A DNA stretch of 40,720 nucleotides from Prosthecobacter debontii. Its GTDB lineage: Bacteria; Verrucomicrobiota; Verrucomicrobiia; Verrucomicrobiales; Akkermansiaceae. The notes below the pieces were generated by a model. The model did not search any database. It was not told the DNA's origin and saw only the letters and a list, made by a program, of their open reading frames with translations. Positions 1 to 8,461 of this stretch are shown piece after piece; the stretch's first letter is position 1; each line of letters starts with the position of its first letter. The position numbers and the translations under genes were made by a program. Location of the stretch: contig CAMBPB010000020.1 in the NCBI GenBank assembly GCA_945869465.1, positions 1-40,720 of the forward strand, written 5' to 3'.

Positions 1-1
1 C

Positions 2-421
2 CGCTCGACCAGCATGATCCTGAAAAAACTCGGCGTCGAAGTCGCTTATCTCGGACCGGGCACGCTGGTGCCGCGCCTGGGTGCCGACCACGTCCGCCGC
101 TTCACCGATTACAAGGAAGCGATGGCCTGGAGCCCGGACTTCGTCTATCTGCTACGCGTCCAGATGGAGCGCCAGGACGTCCAGTATTTCCCCAGCCTGC
201 GCGAATACCACCGCCTCTATGGCATCACCGAAACCCGCCTCGCCGAAATCTGCGCCCGCGGCCTCTACATCATGCACCCCGGCCCCGTGAACCGCGGCGT
301 CGAACTCTGCGACGCCGTCATGGACTACGAGCGCACCCTCATCAACGACCAGGTCGAAAACGGCATTGCGGTTAGAATGGCGGTGCTGTATTGGCTGAAA
401 CCGGGTGGCACGGCACCCTAG
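2..421 (+). CDS. pyrB: Aspartate carbamoyltransferase catalytic chain, C-terminal part (5' end outside window)
   Basis: This is the C-terminal part of the enzyme that condenses carbamoyl phosphate with aspartate, the first committed step of pyrimidine synthesis in the cytoplasm. The frame is open to the left edge, so the true start lies outside the window; the first in-window ATG at 14 is internal. What is visible is the aspartate-binding half: the LRVQMERQ segment holding the family Arg and Gln contacts, then the HPGPVNRGVE signature close to the C-terminus, as in ordinary ATCases. It converges on rpoD. The dihydroorotase gene of the same pathway lies about 11 kb away on the other strand, so the pathway is not one operon here. 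The assignment is secure; only the truncation limits it. Confidence 0.95.
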   Translation, partial: RSTSMILKKLGVEVAYLGPGTLVPRLGADHVRRFTDYKEAMAWSPDFVYLLRVQMERQDVQYFPSLREYHRLYGITETRLAEICARGLYIMHPGPVNRGVELCDAVMDYERTLINDQVENGIAVRMAVLYWLKPGGTAP

Positions 422-515
422 ACCCGCAAGCGCTGCCAGCAGAGACACCGTCAACAACCCCAACCGGATGTAAGCCGATTGAAGCATCGGCAATCATGCC
501 AGCGGTGGAGCAAAA

Positions 516-543
516 GGCCCCGTCCGGGAACCGCCGAGGGGCC
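516..543 (-). terminator. Possible rho-independent terminator after rpoD
   Basis: A 6-bp perfect GC stem (GGCCCC at 516-521, GGGGCC at 538-543) encloses a 16-nt loop. It begins 6 nt after the rpoD stop on the minus strand and is followed on that strand by TTTTG. The position and stem fit a terminator, but the U-tract is short. Confidence 0.4.
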
Positions 544-549
544 ATGCCA

Positions 550-2712
550 TCAGGCTCCCGGCAGCTCGATGAAGCCTTCGAGTTTGCGGATCCGGGTGGG
601 GTGGCGCATTTTGCGCAGGGCCTTGGCCTCGATTTGGCGGATCCGCTCGCGGGTGACCTGGAACTGGCGGCCGACTTCCTCAAGGGTACGGCTGTAGCCG
701 TCCTTGAGGCCGAAGCGTTGTTCGAGGACCTCGCGCTCACGCTCTGTTAGCGTGTCGAGCACGTCCTTGATCTTGTCCTTGAGCATCGAGAAACCCGCTT
801 CCTCCATCGGGTTGTCGGCGGTCTTATCCTCGATGAAGTCACCGAAGGAAGTATCGTCCGAATCGCCCACCGGCGCCTGCAGCGAGATCGGCTGCTGGGC
901 CATTTTGAGCACGGCGCGGACGCGTTCGACGGGCAGGTGGATTTCCTCGGCGATTTCCTCCGGAGAGGGCTCGCGGCCGTATTCCTGAACCAATTGCTTC
1001 TGCACCCGCATCAGTTTGTTGATGGTCTCGATCATGTGCACCGGAATGCGGATCGTGCGGGCCTGGTCAGCGATGGAGCGGGTGATCGCCTGACGGATCC
1101 ACCAGGTGGCGTAGGTGGAGAACTTGTAACCGCGGCGGTATTCGAATTTTTCGACCGCTTTCATCAGGCCCATGTTTCCCTCTTGGATCAAGTCGAGGAA
1201 GGAAAGGCCGCGGTTGGTGTATTTCTTGGCGATGGAAATGACCAGCCGGAGGTTGGCCTCGACCATCTCGGTTTTGGCCTTGAGCGCTTCCTTGAGCCAG
1301 TGGCGCAGGTGTTTGTTCGCTTCCTCGAAGCTTTCCTGCGTGTGCCAGGAACGCTGCTGGAGCTCGCGGAGTTTGGTGACGAATTCCTTGTCCTCCGGGT
1401 CGGATTGCAATTTGCGGCCGTATTTCCAGAACCTCTGCATGTAGTCGTCCACCTGCTCGCAGAAGTCCTCGACGATTTTCTGTTTGTAGTAAAAGCGGAT
1501 GAACACGCGGTTGAGCGTCTGGAGGTTCTTCTGGAACTCTTCCTCGAGCTTCTTCTTGCCCCGCGGAACCTTGGCGGATAGCTGGCGGAAAAGATCGTCG
1601 TTTTCGTGATGAAGCTGTTTCAACTGATCGCAGAGTTTCGGCAGGCCCTTCATGTAGCGTTCGCGGGACTCGATTTTCTTGTCGAGGATCACGCGGTCGA
1701 AACGCTCCTTGCCCTTGTTGAGCTTCTCGGCGAGTTCGAGGTAGGAATCCGTTACGAATCCGAAGAGATGGAGGTGGCGGGCGACTTCGATCTCGGCGTC
1801 CTCGATGCGTTTGGAAATTTCCACTTCCTGCTCGCGGGTCAGCAGCGGCACCTGGCCCATCTGCTTGAGATACATCCGCACCGGGTCGTCGAGGATGTCG
1901 AGTTTCTGGTCGGCCTTGAGATCCTCCTCGTCGCCGTCGCCCTCATCGCGCTTCTTGTCCTTGTAGCGGTCCACCTCGGAGGCGTCGATGATATCGAACT
2001 CCATGTTGCGCAGCCGCTCCATGATGGCCTCGACGTCATCCGGATCGACGAGGTCGTTGGGCAGGATCTCGTTGATATCGTCGTAGGTGAGATAGTCCTG
2101 CTCCTTGGCGAGTTTGATGAGCTCGCGGATTTTTTCCTGAATTTCAGGGGTGTCGATCCGGCGCTTGTTGGTTTCGGCGCCTTTGGGTTCCCTGGAGGCC
2201 TTGGTGGTTCCTTTGGCCGGAGCGGGGGAGGCGGGTTTGGCGGCGGCGTCCGGTTTTACTTCCGCATTCGCTGCCGGTTTTACTGCCGCTTTCGCTGCTG
2301 GTTTTACTGCCGCTTTCGCTGCTGGTTTTGAGGCGGGTTTGGCGTCCGTTTTCAGGGTGGGCTTGGAAGCGGCAGGTTTGGGATCCGCAGGCGCAGGGGA
2401 TTTTGCCGGTGACTTGGCGGCAGGCTCTGCAGCCGGAGGGCCGGATTTTGTGGCGGTTGCGGCAGCGTCCGAAAGCGGCTCCGGCTTTTTGGCGGCATCC
2501 TTGGCGTGTTCACTTTTTGCGGCTTTGGCGTCGGCGGGCGAGGCGGGTTTGGCGTCCGTTTTCAGGGTGGGCTTGGAAGCGGCAGGTTTGGGATCCACAG
2601 GCGCAGGGGATTTTACCGGCTTTTTGGCGGCATCCTTGGCTTGTTCACTTTTTGCGACTTTGGCGTCGGCGGGCGGGGCGGGTTTCTCCGGCAGAGATTG
2701 AGGGGATGACAT
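550..2712 (-). CDS. rpoD: Primary RNA polymerase sigma factor (sigma-70) with long low-complexity N-terminal extension
   Basis: This is the housekeeping sigma factor, which directs core RNA polymerase to -10/-35 promoters. Of 720 residues, about 1-185 are a Lys/Ala/Pro-rich, repetitive extension. A region 1.1-like segment follows at about 188-243 and region 1.2 at about 275-303 ([12 protein letters not shown]). Next come a large acidic non-conserved insertion and region 2 at about 478-560, with the [13 protein letters not shown] core and the [13 protein letters not shown]-melting/-10 helix. Region 3 lies at about 560-625, and region 4 at about 645-715 with the [14 protein letters not shown] -35 recognition helix. 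All regions of a group 1 sigma are present. The N-terminal extension is much longer than the E. coli protein has before region 1.1 and is built from duplicated blocks. The gene converges on pyrB and diverges from the beta-strand-repeat gene. Confidence 0.96.
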   Translation of the reverse strand: MSSPQSLPEKPAPPADAKVAKSEQAKDAAKKPVKSPAPVDPKPAASKPTLKTDAKPASPADAKAAKSEHAKDAAKKPEPLSDAAATATKSGPPAAEPAAKSPAKSPAPADPKPAASKPTLKTDAKPASKPAAKAAVKPAAKAAVKPAANAEVKPDAAAKPASPAPAKGTTKASREPKGAETNKRRIDTPEIQEKIRELIKLAKEQDYLTYDDINEILPNDLVDPDDVEAIMERLRNMEFDIIDASEVDRYKDKKRDEGDGDEEDLKADQKLDILDDPVRMYLKQMGQVPLLTREQEVEISKRIEDAEIEVARHLHLFGFVTDSYLELAEKLNKGKERFDRVILDKKIESRERYMKGLPKLCDQLKQLHHENDDLFRQLSAKVPRGKKKLEEEFQKNLQTLNRVFIRFYYKQKIVEDFCEQVDDYMQRFWKYGRKLQSDPEDKEFVTKLRELQQRSWHTQESFEEANKHLRHWLKEALKAKTEMVEANLRLVISIAKKYTNRGLSFLDLIQEGNMGLMKAVEKFEYRRGYKFSTYATWWIRQAITRSIADQARTIRIPVHMIETINKLMRVQKQLVQEYGREPSPEEIAEEIHLPVERVRAVLKMAQQPISLQAPVGDSDDTSFGDFIEDKTADNPMEEAGFSMLKDKIKDVLDTLTEREREVLEQRFGLKDGYSRTLEEVGRQFQVTRERIRQIEAKALRKMRHPTRIRKLEGFIELPGA
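2270..2690. repeat. Direct and tandem repeats inside the 5' part of rpoD
   Basis: Two blocks of about 75 bp, at 2330-2404 and 2540-2614, match except for one substitution. A second pair, about 2481-2550 and 2617-2686, is nearly identical as well, so the region looks like a duplicated composite unit. At 2270-2330 there are about two and a half copies of a 24-bp unit ending in GCCGCTTTC. All units keep the reading frame and encode the Lys/Ala/Pro-rich N-terminus of the sigma factor. Such repeats can change copy number by slippage or recombination without breaking the frame. Confidence 0.85.
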
Positions 2713-2922
2713 GGAATGAATGCGCTAGGGGCGGGAAATTTGGAGACACCTCGTCTATTATCGGGGCGCAGCGGAAAATCGCAGGCGGCGCAATCAACTG
2801 GCGAAGCTTCGCCACGTCAAGACCATTCTTGGGAATAATCCGCCGCCTGATTCTGGTCGGCTTGAGCTCCGGGGGCTACCCGCGCCTTGGAGGAAACCGG
2901 TCCACGCGCAAGCCCCGGGTGC

Positions 2923-2951
2923 TTGACTAACCTCAATATTCCATTATTCGT
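2923..2951 (+). promoter_or_regulatory. Weak candidate promoter for the beta-strand-repeat gene
   Basis: A TTGACT element at 2923-2928 lies about 60 nt upstream of the start codon at 2990, in the AT-richer part of the 277-nt divergent gap between rpoD and this gene. At a 17-nt spacing the -10 position reads ATTCGT, a poor match, so this is only a suggestion. I found no other clear structure in the gap. Confidence 0.25.
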
Positions 2952-2989
2952 CGGATAAAGATCCCCCAAATCTTAGTAAAAAACCGCTT

Positions 2990-5900
2990 ATGAAAACAAA
3001 AACCCACTGTTTCCTCTCGCGTTCCATCAGATGGATCTCCGTCGCTGTTGTCGGCTCGTGGCCAGCGTGGGCGGCGACCCTCTATTGGGACGGCAACAGC
3101 TCGAGTTGGAGCACCCTCGAAGAATGGTCCGAGGCGGTTGACGCGACCTCCCCCGATCCCGCGCTGATTCCCGGCTCATCGGATACGGTGCATTTTAACA
3201 TCTTGGGGCTCAACCTCGACGAGACGGTGACCCTTGATGCGGATCAGTCCGCCAATGGCTTGGTGTTCGACAGCTCCGGCACAGTCACCATCTCAAGCGG
3301 GATCGAAGGCAGCAAGCTCACCGTAGGCAGCAGCGGGATAATCGTTAGCACCGGAGCGGGTGCCGCCACCGTGACCGCTCCGGTAGTCTTGAATACCAAC
3401 ACCAGCGTCACCATTCCTGCGGGTGGCACCCTCACTTTTTCAGGTGGTGTCACCACGACCGTGGGGGCAAACGATCTGAATTTCGTGAAACCGGGGCTTG
3501 GCGCATTGAATATCGTCGGCGGAGAATGGTTCACGAGCGGGAATACCCCTAACCGAATCATCAACATGAAGGAGGGGACCACGAACTTCCTTAATACCAC
3601 CGTCCACGCCTCGTCGTTGATCACCCAAACCGGCAACAACGTTTACATCACAGCGACGAATTCCAGGATTGATATCGATGACGCCGGCTGGTATCATGGC
3701 GGCCTCAGGGTTGGCTGGGGCAACGGCGTTTCCAGCTATGCGATGAACGGCGGGTCACTCACCCTCAATCCGTCTGCGGAAATCATCAGGATCGCGGGTA
3801 ACGGAAATACCGGGCGGGCCATCATATCTGTCGATGGTGGGGCGAGAGTGAGTACCGGGGGGATTGATATGGGTGAAACCGATAACACCTTTGGAGTGTT
3901 GAACGTCCGCAATGCAAGCGTGGAAAATTCATGGGAATTCAGAATCGGGATTTCCAAAGGAGCCGGCGTTGTCAACCAACTCGGGGGAAGCGTCACTAAC
4001 GATCTGCCGATCATCATGCAGTATCGCATGGGGCAAGCGTCCTGCTCGGGTATCTATAACCTCAATGGCGGAACCCTCAAGTGCCCGGAGATTCTTTCCG
4101 GTGACGGCAACAACGTGACGGGCGGGTTCATAAACAACACCTACTTCAATTTTCACGGCGGCACCTTGAAACCCGCTGCGAACAATTCGAATTTCATCCG
4201 CACCACCATCACCGGAGTCAATGCCGCCAACGCCGCGCCGCGGGCGCTCGTGTATGCCGAGGGAGCGGTGATCGACACGGACGGGCGCGTCCTGACAATC
4301 CAGCGGCCCTTGGCGGCACCTGCCGGCGACGGGGTGGAGGGAGGAACCATCGCGGTCCCCCTGGTGGACCAAGGCGCGGGCTACAAGGGAGCGCCGGTCG
4401 TAGTCATCACCCGGGCGGCGGGCGACACCACCGGAGCCGCAGCCACCGCGATCGCGAACATGGCGGATGACGATACGGGCAACGGCACCTTCAGGATCGA
4501 ATCGATCACCATCACCAATCCCGGCATCAATTACACTGTCGCACCCACGCTCAGTATTTATGGCGGGGATCCCACGGTCGCGGCGGTCGTTCCCGCCCTC
4601 ACCATCGTGGCCAACACCTCCGGCGGCCTCACCAAGCAGGGCCTCGGCGCGCTCACGCTGCGCGGTGCCAACACCTATGCCGGAGCCACCACGGTGACGG
4701 GTGGCACGCTGGTGGTCGATACCACGGCGAGCGAGTTTGTGCTCAATGATCTAACGTCGCTGGCCGTGGGCGGTGGCAGCACCTTCCAACTCATCGGCCT
4801 GGTGGAAGCCAGTCGCACCCAGACCGTCTCCGGGTTGACCGTCAATCCCGGTGGCAACACCATCGATGTGATCAACCCCGGCACCGACACCACCCTCGAC
4901 CTCCGGGGCACCAGCGCGAACCTCGGGATCACTGTTCCGAGCGGCGGAACGGTGGATTTCAAATCTTCCGATGGAATTGTCGGTTCGACCGCGCGGGTTC
5001 TGACCACCCGGCCCAATGACGCCAGCGGGATTCTCGGTGGATGGGCCACCACCAACGGAGGCGCGGATTTCGCCATGAAAGACGTTTCCGATATCGTCGT
5101 GCCATTCACCGGTTATGTGGACATGCCCGCCCGAGGCCCGGGGTATGCCATCGCCGACAGCCTCACCGCCAACTACCGCATCACCACCCCGGGGACCTCC
5201 GGCGCGGTGCCGATCGCCGCGGCGATCACGAACATCAACACCCTGAGCCAGACGAGCGTGGCTTCGGTCATCGATACCTCCCTGGGAACGCTCCGGGTCG
5301 GGACGGCGGGCGGCATTCTCATCACTCCGGACGCCGAAAGCCTAACAATCGGGACGGCGACCGACTCCGGCATCCTGACCGCCGGCGGTGGCGCCAACCA
5401 TGTGACCGGCAGCCTTTATCTAGCGAACTTTTCGTTGTTTGAAAAATTGCTCACGGTCAACTCGGTGATTACCGACAACGGCGGCGGCTTGGTGGATGTC
5501 ACGACGTCCGGTCCCGGCGGGGTCGTTCTGAACGGTTCCAATACCTATAGCGGCGGGACCTTTGTCGGTGCCGGCAGCCTCTCCTGCGGAGCCCATGGCG
5601 TGCTCGGCACCGGGCCGGTGACCGTCGCCGGCGGCACGCTCGATCTGGCCGGTTTCACCGATTCCGTCGGTTCCGTCACGCTGACCGCCGGAGCCATCAA
5701 TGACAGTGTGGGGGGTGGCATATTGACCAGCACCAGCGGCTTCACGCTGAATGGCGGGGCGGCGACGACGGTCAATGCCATCCTGGCCGGGAACGTGGGT
5801 TTGGTGAAGAGCGGTCATGGAACCGCGACTCTCGGCAAGGTGAACACCTACTCCGGCAACACCACCATTGAAACGGGAACCCTGGTTGTTAGCGAGCCCT

Positions 5901-6613
5901 GCCTCCACGACGCCTCCACCATCACCGTTGGCACTCTAATCAGTATGGATGCCATCCTCAGGCTCGACCATGCTGCTAGCGACACCGTGGACAAACTGTT
6001 TGTCGATGGCGTGCAAATGGCGGCCGGCACCTACGGCTCCAGCTCCTCCGCCGCGACAAACCCACTCGACGGCCAGTTTGCGGGCACCGGCATGCTCAAT
6101 GTTCTAAGCGGCCCGTCCGCGGGTTCGACCCCGTTTGACATCTGGGCCGCCGCCAGTGGCCTCGACGGCACAGCGGGCAAGGAAAACGGCCCCAACGACG
6201 ATCCCGACCGCGACGGGCGCGGCAACCTGTTGGAGTTCGCCGTGAATGGAAATCCCCTCAGCGCGGCCAACGACGGCAAAGTGCTGGCCGGCAGTTCCAC
6301 CCTCGGCGATGCCAGCAAGGTGCTGACCCTCACCCTTCCGGTGCGCGCCGGCGCCACCTTCAGCGGTGCCACCGGACTGGTCTCGGAGCTCATCGATGGC
6401 GTGGTTTACACCATCCAAGGCAGTGACTCCCTGCTGGCGGCGGCGTGGAATCTGGCCGTCACGGAAATCACCGGTCCCGATGCCGCCGCCATCCAAGAGG
6501 ATCTCCCCGGGCTTTCTTCCGGTGCCTGGACTTACCGCACATTCCGCAGTCCCGGCACCGTGACGGATGGGGATCCCAGCGATTTCCTCCGTGCCGGTGT
6601 GCAGCAACCCTGA
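2990..6613 (+). CDS. Secreted protein with autotransporter-associated beta-strand repeats
   Basis: A 1207-residue exported protein. The N-terminus is a signal peptide (basic start, hydrophobic stretch, likely cleavage after PAWA), followed by the common opening ATLYWDGN. The body is rich in Gly, Thr, Ser and Asn. It contains several autotransporter-associated beta-strand (PATR-like) repeats of the type GANTYAGATTVTGGTLVVD, seen around residues 550-580, 840-890 and 950-985, which predicts a right-handed beta-helix. The C-terminal 150 residues begin with a short Asp/Asn-rich segment (NDDPDRDGRGNLLEFA) common at the end of verrucomicrobial secreted proteins. No autotransporter barrel and no PEP-CTERM anchor are visible, so the export or anchoring route is unclear. 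The substrate or role is unknown; adhesion or polysaccharide interaction is only a family-level guess. Confidence 0.85.
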   Translation: MKTKTHCFLSRSIRWISVAVVGSWPAWAATLYWDGNSSSWSTLEEWSEAVDATSPDPALIPGSSDTVHFNILGLNLDETVTLDADQSANGLVFDSSGTVTISSGIEGSKLTVGSSGIIVSTGAGAATVTAPVVLNTNTSVTIPAGGTLTFSGGVTTTVGANDLNFVKPGLGALNIVGGEWFTSGNTPNRIINMKEGTTNFLNTTVHASSLITQTGNNVYITATNSRIDIDDAGWYHGGLRVGWGNGVSSYAMNGGSLTLNPSAEIIRIAGNGNTGRAIISVDGGARVSTGGIDMGETDNTFGVLNVRNASVENSWEFRIGISKGAGVVNQLGGSVTNDLPIIMQYRMGQASCSGIYNLNGGTLKCPEILSGDGNNVTGGFINNTYFNFHGGTLKPAANNSNFIRTTITGVNAANAAPRALVYAEGAVIDTDGRVLTIQRPLAAPAGDGVEGGTIAVPLVDQGAGYKGAPVVVITRAAGDTTGAAATAIANMADDDTGNGTFRIESITITNPGINYTVAPTLSIYGGDPTVAAVVPALTIVANTSGGLTKQGLGALTLRGANTYAGATTVTGGTLVVDTTASEFVLNDLTSLAVGGGSTFQLIGLVEASRTQTVSGLTVNPGGNTIDVINPGTDTTLDLRGTSANLGITVPSGGTVDFKSSDGIVGSTARVLTTRPNDASGILGGWATTNGGADFAMKDVSDIVVPFTGYVDMPARGPGYAIADSLTANYRITTPGTSGAVPIAAAITNINTLSQTSVASVIDTSLGTLRVGTAGGILITPDAESLTIGTATDSGILTAGGGANHVTGSLYLANFSLFEKLLTVNSVITDNGGGLVDVTTSGPGGVVLNGSNTYSGGTFVGAGSLSCGAHGVLGTGPVTVAGGTLDLAGFTDSVGSVTLTAGAINDSVGGGILTSTSGFTLNGGAATTVNAILAGNVGLVKSGHGTATLGKVNTYSGNTTIETGTLVVSEPCLHDASTITVGTLISMDAILRLDHAASDTVDKLFVDGVQMAAGTYGSSSSAATNPLDGQFAGTGMLNVLSGPSAGSTPFDIWAAASGLDGTAGKENGPNDDPDRDGRGNLLEFAVNGNPLSAANDGKVLAGSSTLGDASKVLTLTLPVRAGATFSGATGLVSELIDGVVYTIQGSDSLLAAAWNLAVTEITGPDAAAIQEDLPGLSSGAWTYRTFRSPGTVTDGDPSDFLRAGVQQP

Positions 6614-6659
6614 GCGCGAAACCCGAAACCACCTCCCCGGCACGGATTATTTCCGCCTA

Positions 6660-6989
6660 TCATGGCGGGCCGATGCCTGTTTTTGCCTTTCCGGCAGGCC
6701 CGCCGCTGGCAACAATTTCCCGGCAGGCGGGCATGCCGGCTATTTCAAGCGCCACCAGCCTATTGGCTGGTGTGAGATGGCCACCCTTGCTGGTGGCCAC
6801 ATTGCTGGTGTGACCGCCGGGGTAGGCGGAATAACCAGCGCCTTCGAAGAACAAATAACAAGCCCCCTGGTCCTTGACCACACAGGACGGGAAGACGCGC
6901 GACGCGGTGATGGAGCAGAGATTGTCTTTGCCGAACAATGGATTTTCGGGATGCTCTGTCCAAGCGGGCAAGCCAGGACAGGTTGAAAC
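6660..6989 (-). pseudogene. Fragment of a glycoside-hydrolase-like (GH43/GH130-type beta-propeller) gene
   Basis: A short open stretch on the minus strand, bounded upstream by an in-frame stop at 6990-6992. Its first half reads like the opening blade of a five-bladed propeller glycosidase: WTEHPENPLFGKDN, then VFPSCVVKDQGACYLFFEGAGY, then SNVATSKGG. These resemble the HPxNPL, PSVVKxGxxYYLFYxG and ATSxDG motifs of GH43/GH130-type enzymes. After about 75 residues the similarity stops and the frame runs into hairpin-rich sequence. There is no normal start codon, only a TTG, and the rest of the enzyme is missing. I read it as a decayed remnant between two convergent genes. The family call rests on motif resemblance only. 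Confidence 0.45.
6753..6799. terminator. Two adjacent perfect hairpins between convergent genes
   Basis: Stem 1 pairs CACCAGCC (6753-6760) with GGCTGGTG (6765-6772) around a TATT loop. Stem 2 pairs TGGCCACC (6778-6785) with GGTGGCCA (6792-6799) around a 6-nt loop. They lie between the ends of the beta-strand-repeat gene and the DUF1501 gene, so a bidirectional terminator role is possible. Neither has a U-tract. The rest of 6614-7022 holds only the glycosidase fragment and GC-rich inverted sequence. Confidence 0.4.
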
Positions 6990-7022
6990 CTACATTGAAT
7001 GCTGGGATCTGGCGAGATGAAC

Positions 7023-8459
7023 TCACGCGAGCAGGGCCTTCACCACTTTGCCGTGGACGTCGGTGAGCCGGTAGTGGCGGCCTTGGAACTTGTAGGTGAG
7101 TTTCTCGTGGTCGATGCCTAGCAGGTGAAGCAGGGTGGCTTGGAAATCGTGGACGTGGACGCCGTCCTTCACGACGTTGAAGCCGAGCTCGTCGGTCTCG
7201 CCGTGGGTGAGGCCGGCCTTGACTCCGCCGCCGGCCATCCAGAGGCTGAAGGCATAGGGGTGGTGGTCGCGGCCCCAGTTAGGACGGTCGTTGAAGTCGC
7301 CCTGGATGAACGGGGTGCGGCCGAACTCGCCACCCCAGATGACGAGTGTGTCCTCCAGCAGACCGCGCATTTTCAGGTCGCGGACGAGTGCGGCGCTGGG
7401 TTGGTCGGTGTCCCTGCACTGGGTGTAGAGCTCGGTGGTTAGGGATTTGTGCTGATCCCAGCCGGCGTGCATGAGCTGGACGAAGCGGGTTCCGCGTTCG
7501 ATTAGACGGCGGGCTAACAGGCAGTTCCGGGCATAACTGCCGGGCTGGTGGACCTGGGGGCCGTACATGTCCAGCACCTCCTTGGGCTCGCCGGAGATAT
7601 CCGCCAATTCGGGCACGCTGGTTTGCATCCGGTGGGCCATTTCGTACTGGGCGATGCGGGTGCTGATTTCCGGGTCGCCGAAGTCGTCGAGTTTCTGTTG
7701 GTTGAGGCGCGCGATGCCATCGAGCATGTCCCGCCGCAGCGCGGGGCTGACACCTGGCGGATTGTTGAGAAACAGCACGGGGTCCCTGCCGGGATGGAGT
7801 TTCACGCCCTGGTGGCGGGACGGCAGGAAACCGGAGCCCCAATAGAAATCGTAGAAAATCTGGCCGCAGGTGGTGTCCTTGCTGACCGAGGTCATGGCGA
7901 CAAAGGTCGGTAGATTTTCATTCAGGGTGCCGAGACCGTAGGACAGCCATGAGCCGAGGGTGGGGCGGCCGGGAAGCGGGTTGCCGCTGAGGAAGAAGTT
8001 GATGGCCGGGGCGTGGTTGACCTGCTCGGTGAACATGCTTTTCACGAAGCACAATTCATCGGCGATGGCCGCGGTGTAGGGCATCAACTCGCTGACCGTG
8101 GCGCCGCTCCGGCCACGGGCGTGGAAGGGTTCAAGCGGGGCTAACAACTTCTTGCCGCTGGCATTTCCGGTCATGGTGCTGAAGCGCTTGCCGGCGAGAT
8201 AACTCTCGGGCACCGGCTGGCCGTGGCGTCTGGTGAGCTCCGGTTTGTGGTCGAAGAGCTCGACATGGCTGGGCGCGCCGTTTTGAAACAGATAGATGAC
8301 GCGTTTGGCCTTTGGCGCGATGCGCCCCAGCCCGGACTCGCCGCCGAACGCGTCCTTGCCGAGCATTGAGGCAAGCGCCGCCATGCCGAGACCGGTGGCG
8401 GCGCGGCCGAAGAAGTAGCGGCGGTTGACGAGAAGTTGACTTTCGGTGATCGGGTCCAT
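7023..8459 (-). CDS. DUF1501 family protein with twin-arginine signal
   Basis: A 478-residue DUF1501 protein of the type abundant in Planctomycetes and Verrucomicrobia, distantly related to the alkaline phosphatase/sulfatase fold. The N-terminus has a twin-arginine motif (NRRYFFGRAATGLGMAALASML), so export by Tat is likely. Typical family segments are AKRVIYLFQNGAPSHVELFD near the start, VQLMHAGWDQH, IWGGEFGRTP and a C-terminal ATLLHLLGIDHEKLTYKFQGR. I chose ATG 8459 rather than an upstream start at 8507 because AAGGAG lies 5 nt upstream and this leaves only 2 nt after the stop of the preceding cytochrome-domain gene. The two genes are therefore almost certainly one operon, the standard pairing for these families. 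The reaction is not established for this subfamily. Confidence 0.92.
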   Translation of the reverse strand: MDPITESQLLVNRRYFFGRAATGLGMAALASMLGKDAFGGESGLGRIAPKAKRVIYLFQNGAPSHVELFDHKPELTRRHGQPVPESYLAGKRFSTMTGNASGKKLLAPLEPFHARGRSGATVSELMPYTAAIADELCFVKSMFTEQVNHAPAINFFLSGNPLPGRPTLGSWLSYGLGTLNENLPTFVAMTSVSKDTTCGQIFYDFYWGSGFLPSRHQGVKLHPGRDPVLFLNNPPGVSPALRRDMLDGIARLNQQKLDDFGDPEISTRIAQYEMAHRMQTSVPELADISGEPKEVLDMYGPQVHQPGSYARNCLLARRLIERGTRFVQLMHAGWDQHKSLTTELYTQCRDTDQPSAALVRDLKMRGLLEDTLVIWGGEFGRTPFIQGDFNDRPNWGRDHHPYAFSLWMAGGGVKAGLTHGETDELGFNVVKDGVHVHDFQATLLHLLGIDHEKLTYKFQGRHYRLTDVHGKVVKALLA

Positions 8460-8461
8460 GG

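Noticed and set aside
937..2331. Long plus-strand open frames opposite rpoD
   Set aside because: They mirror the rpoD codons, encode Val/Leu/Phe/Gly-rich nonsense and have no family motifs; rpoD is complete on the other strand.
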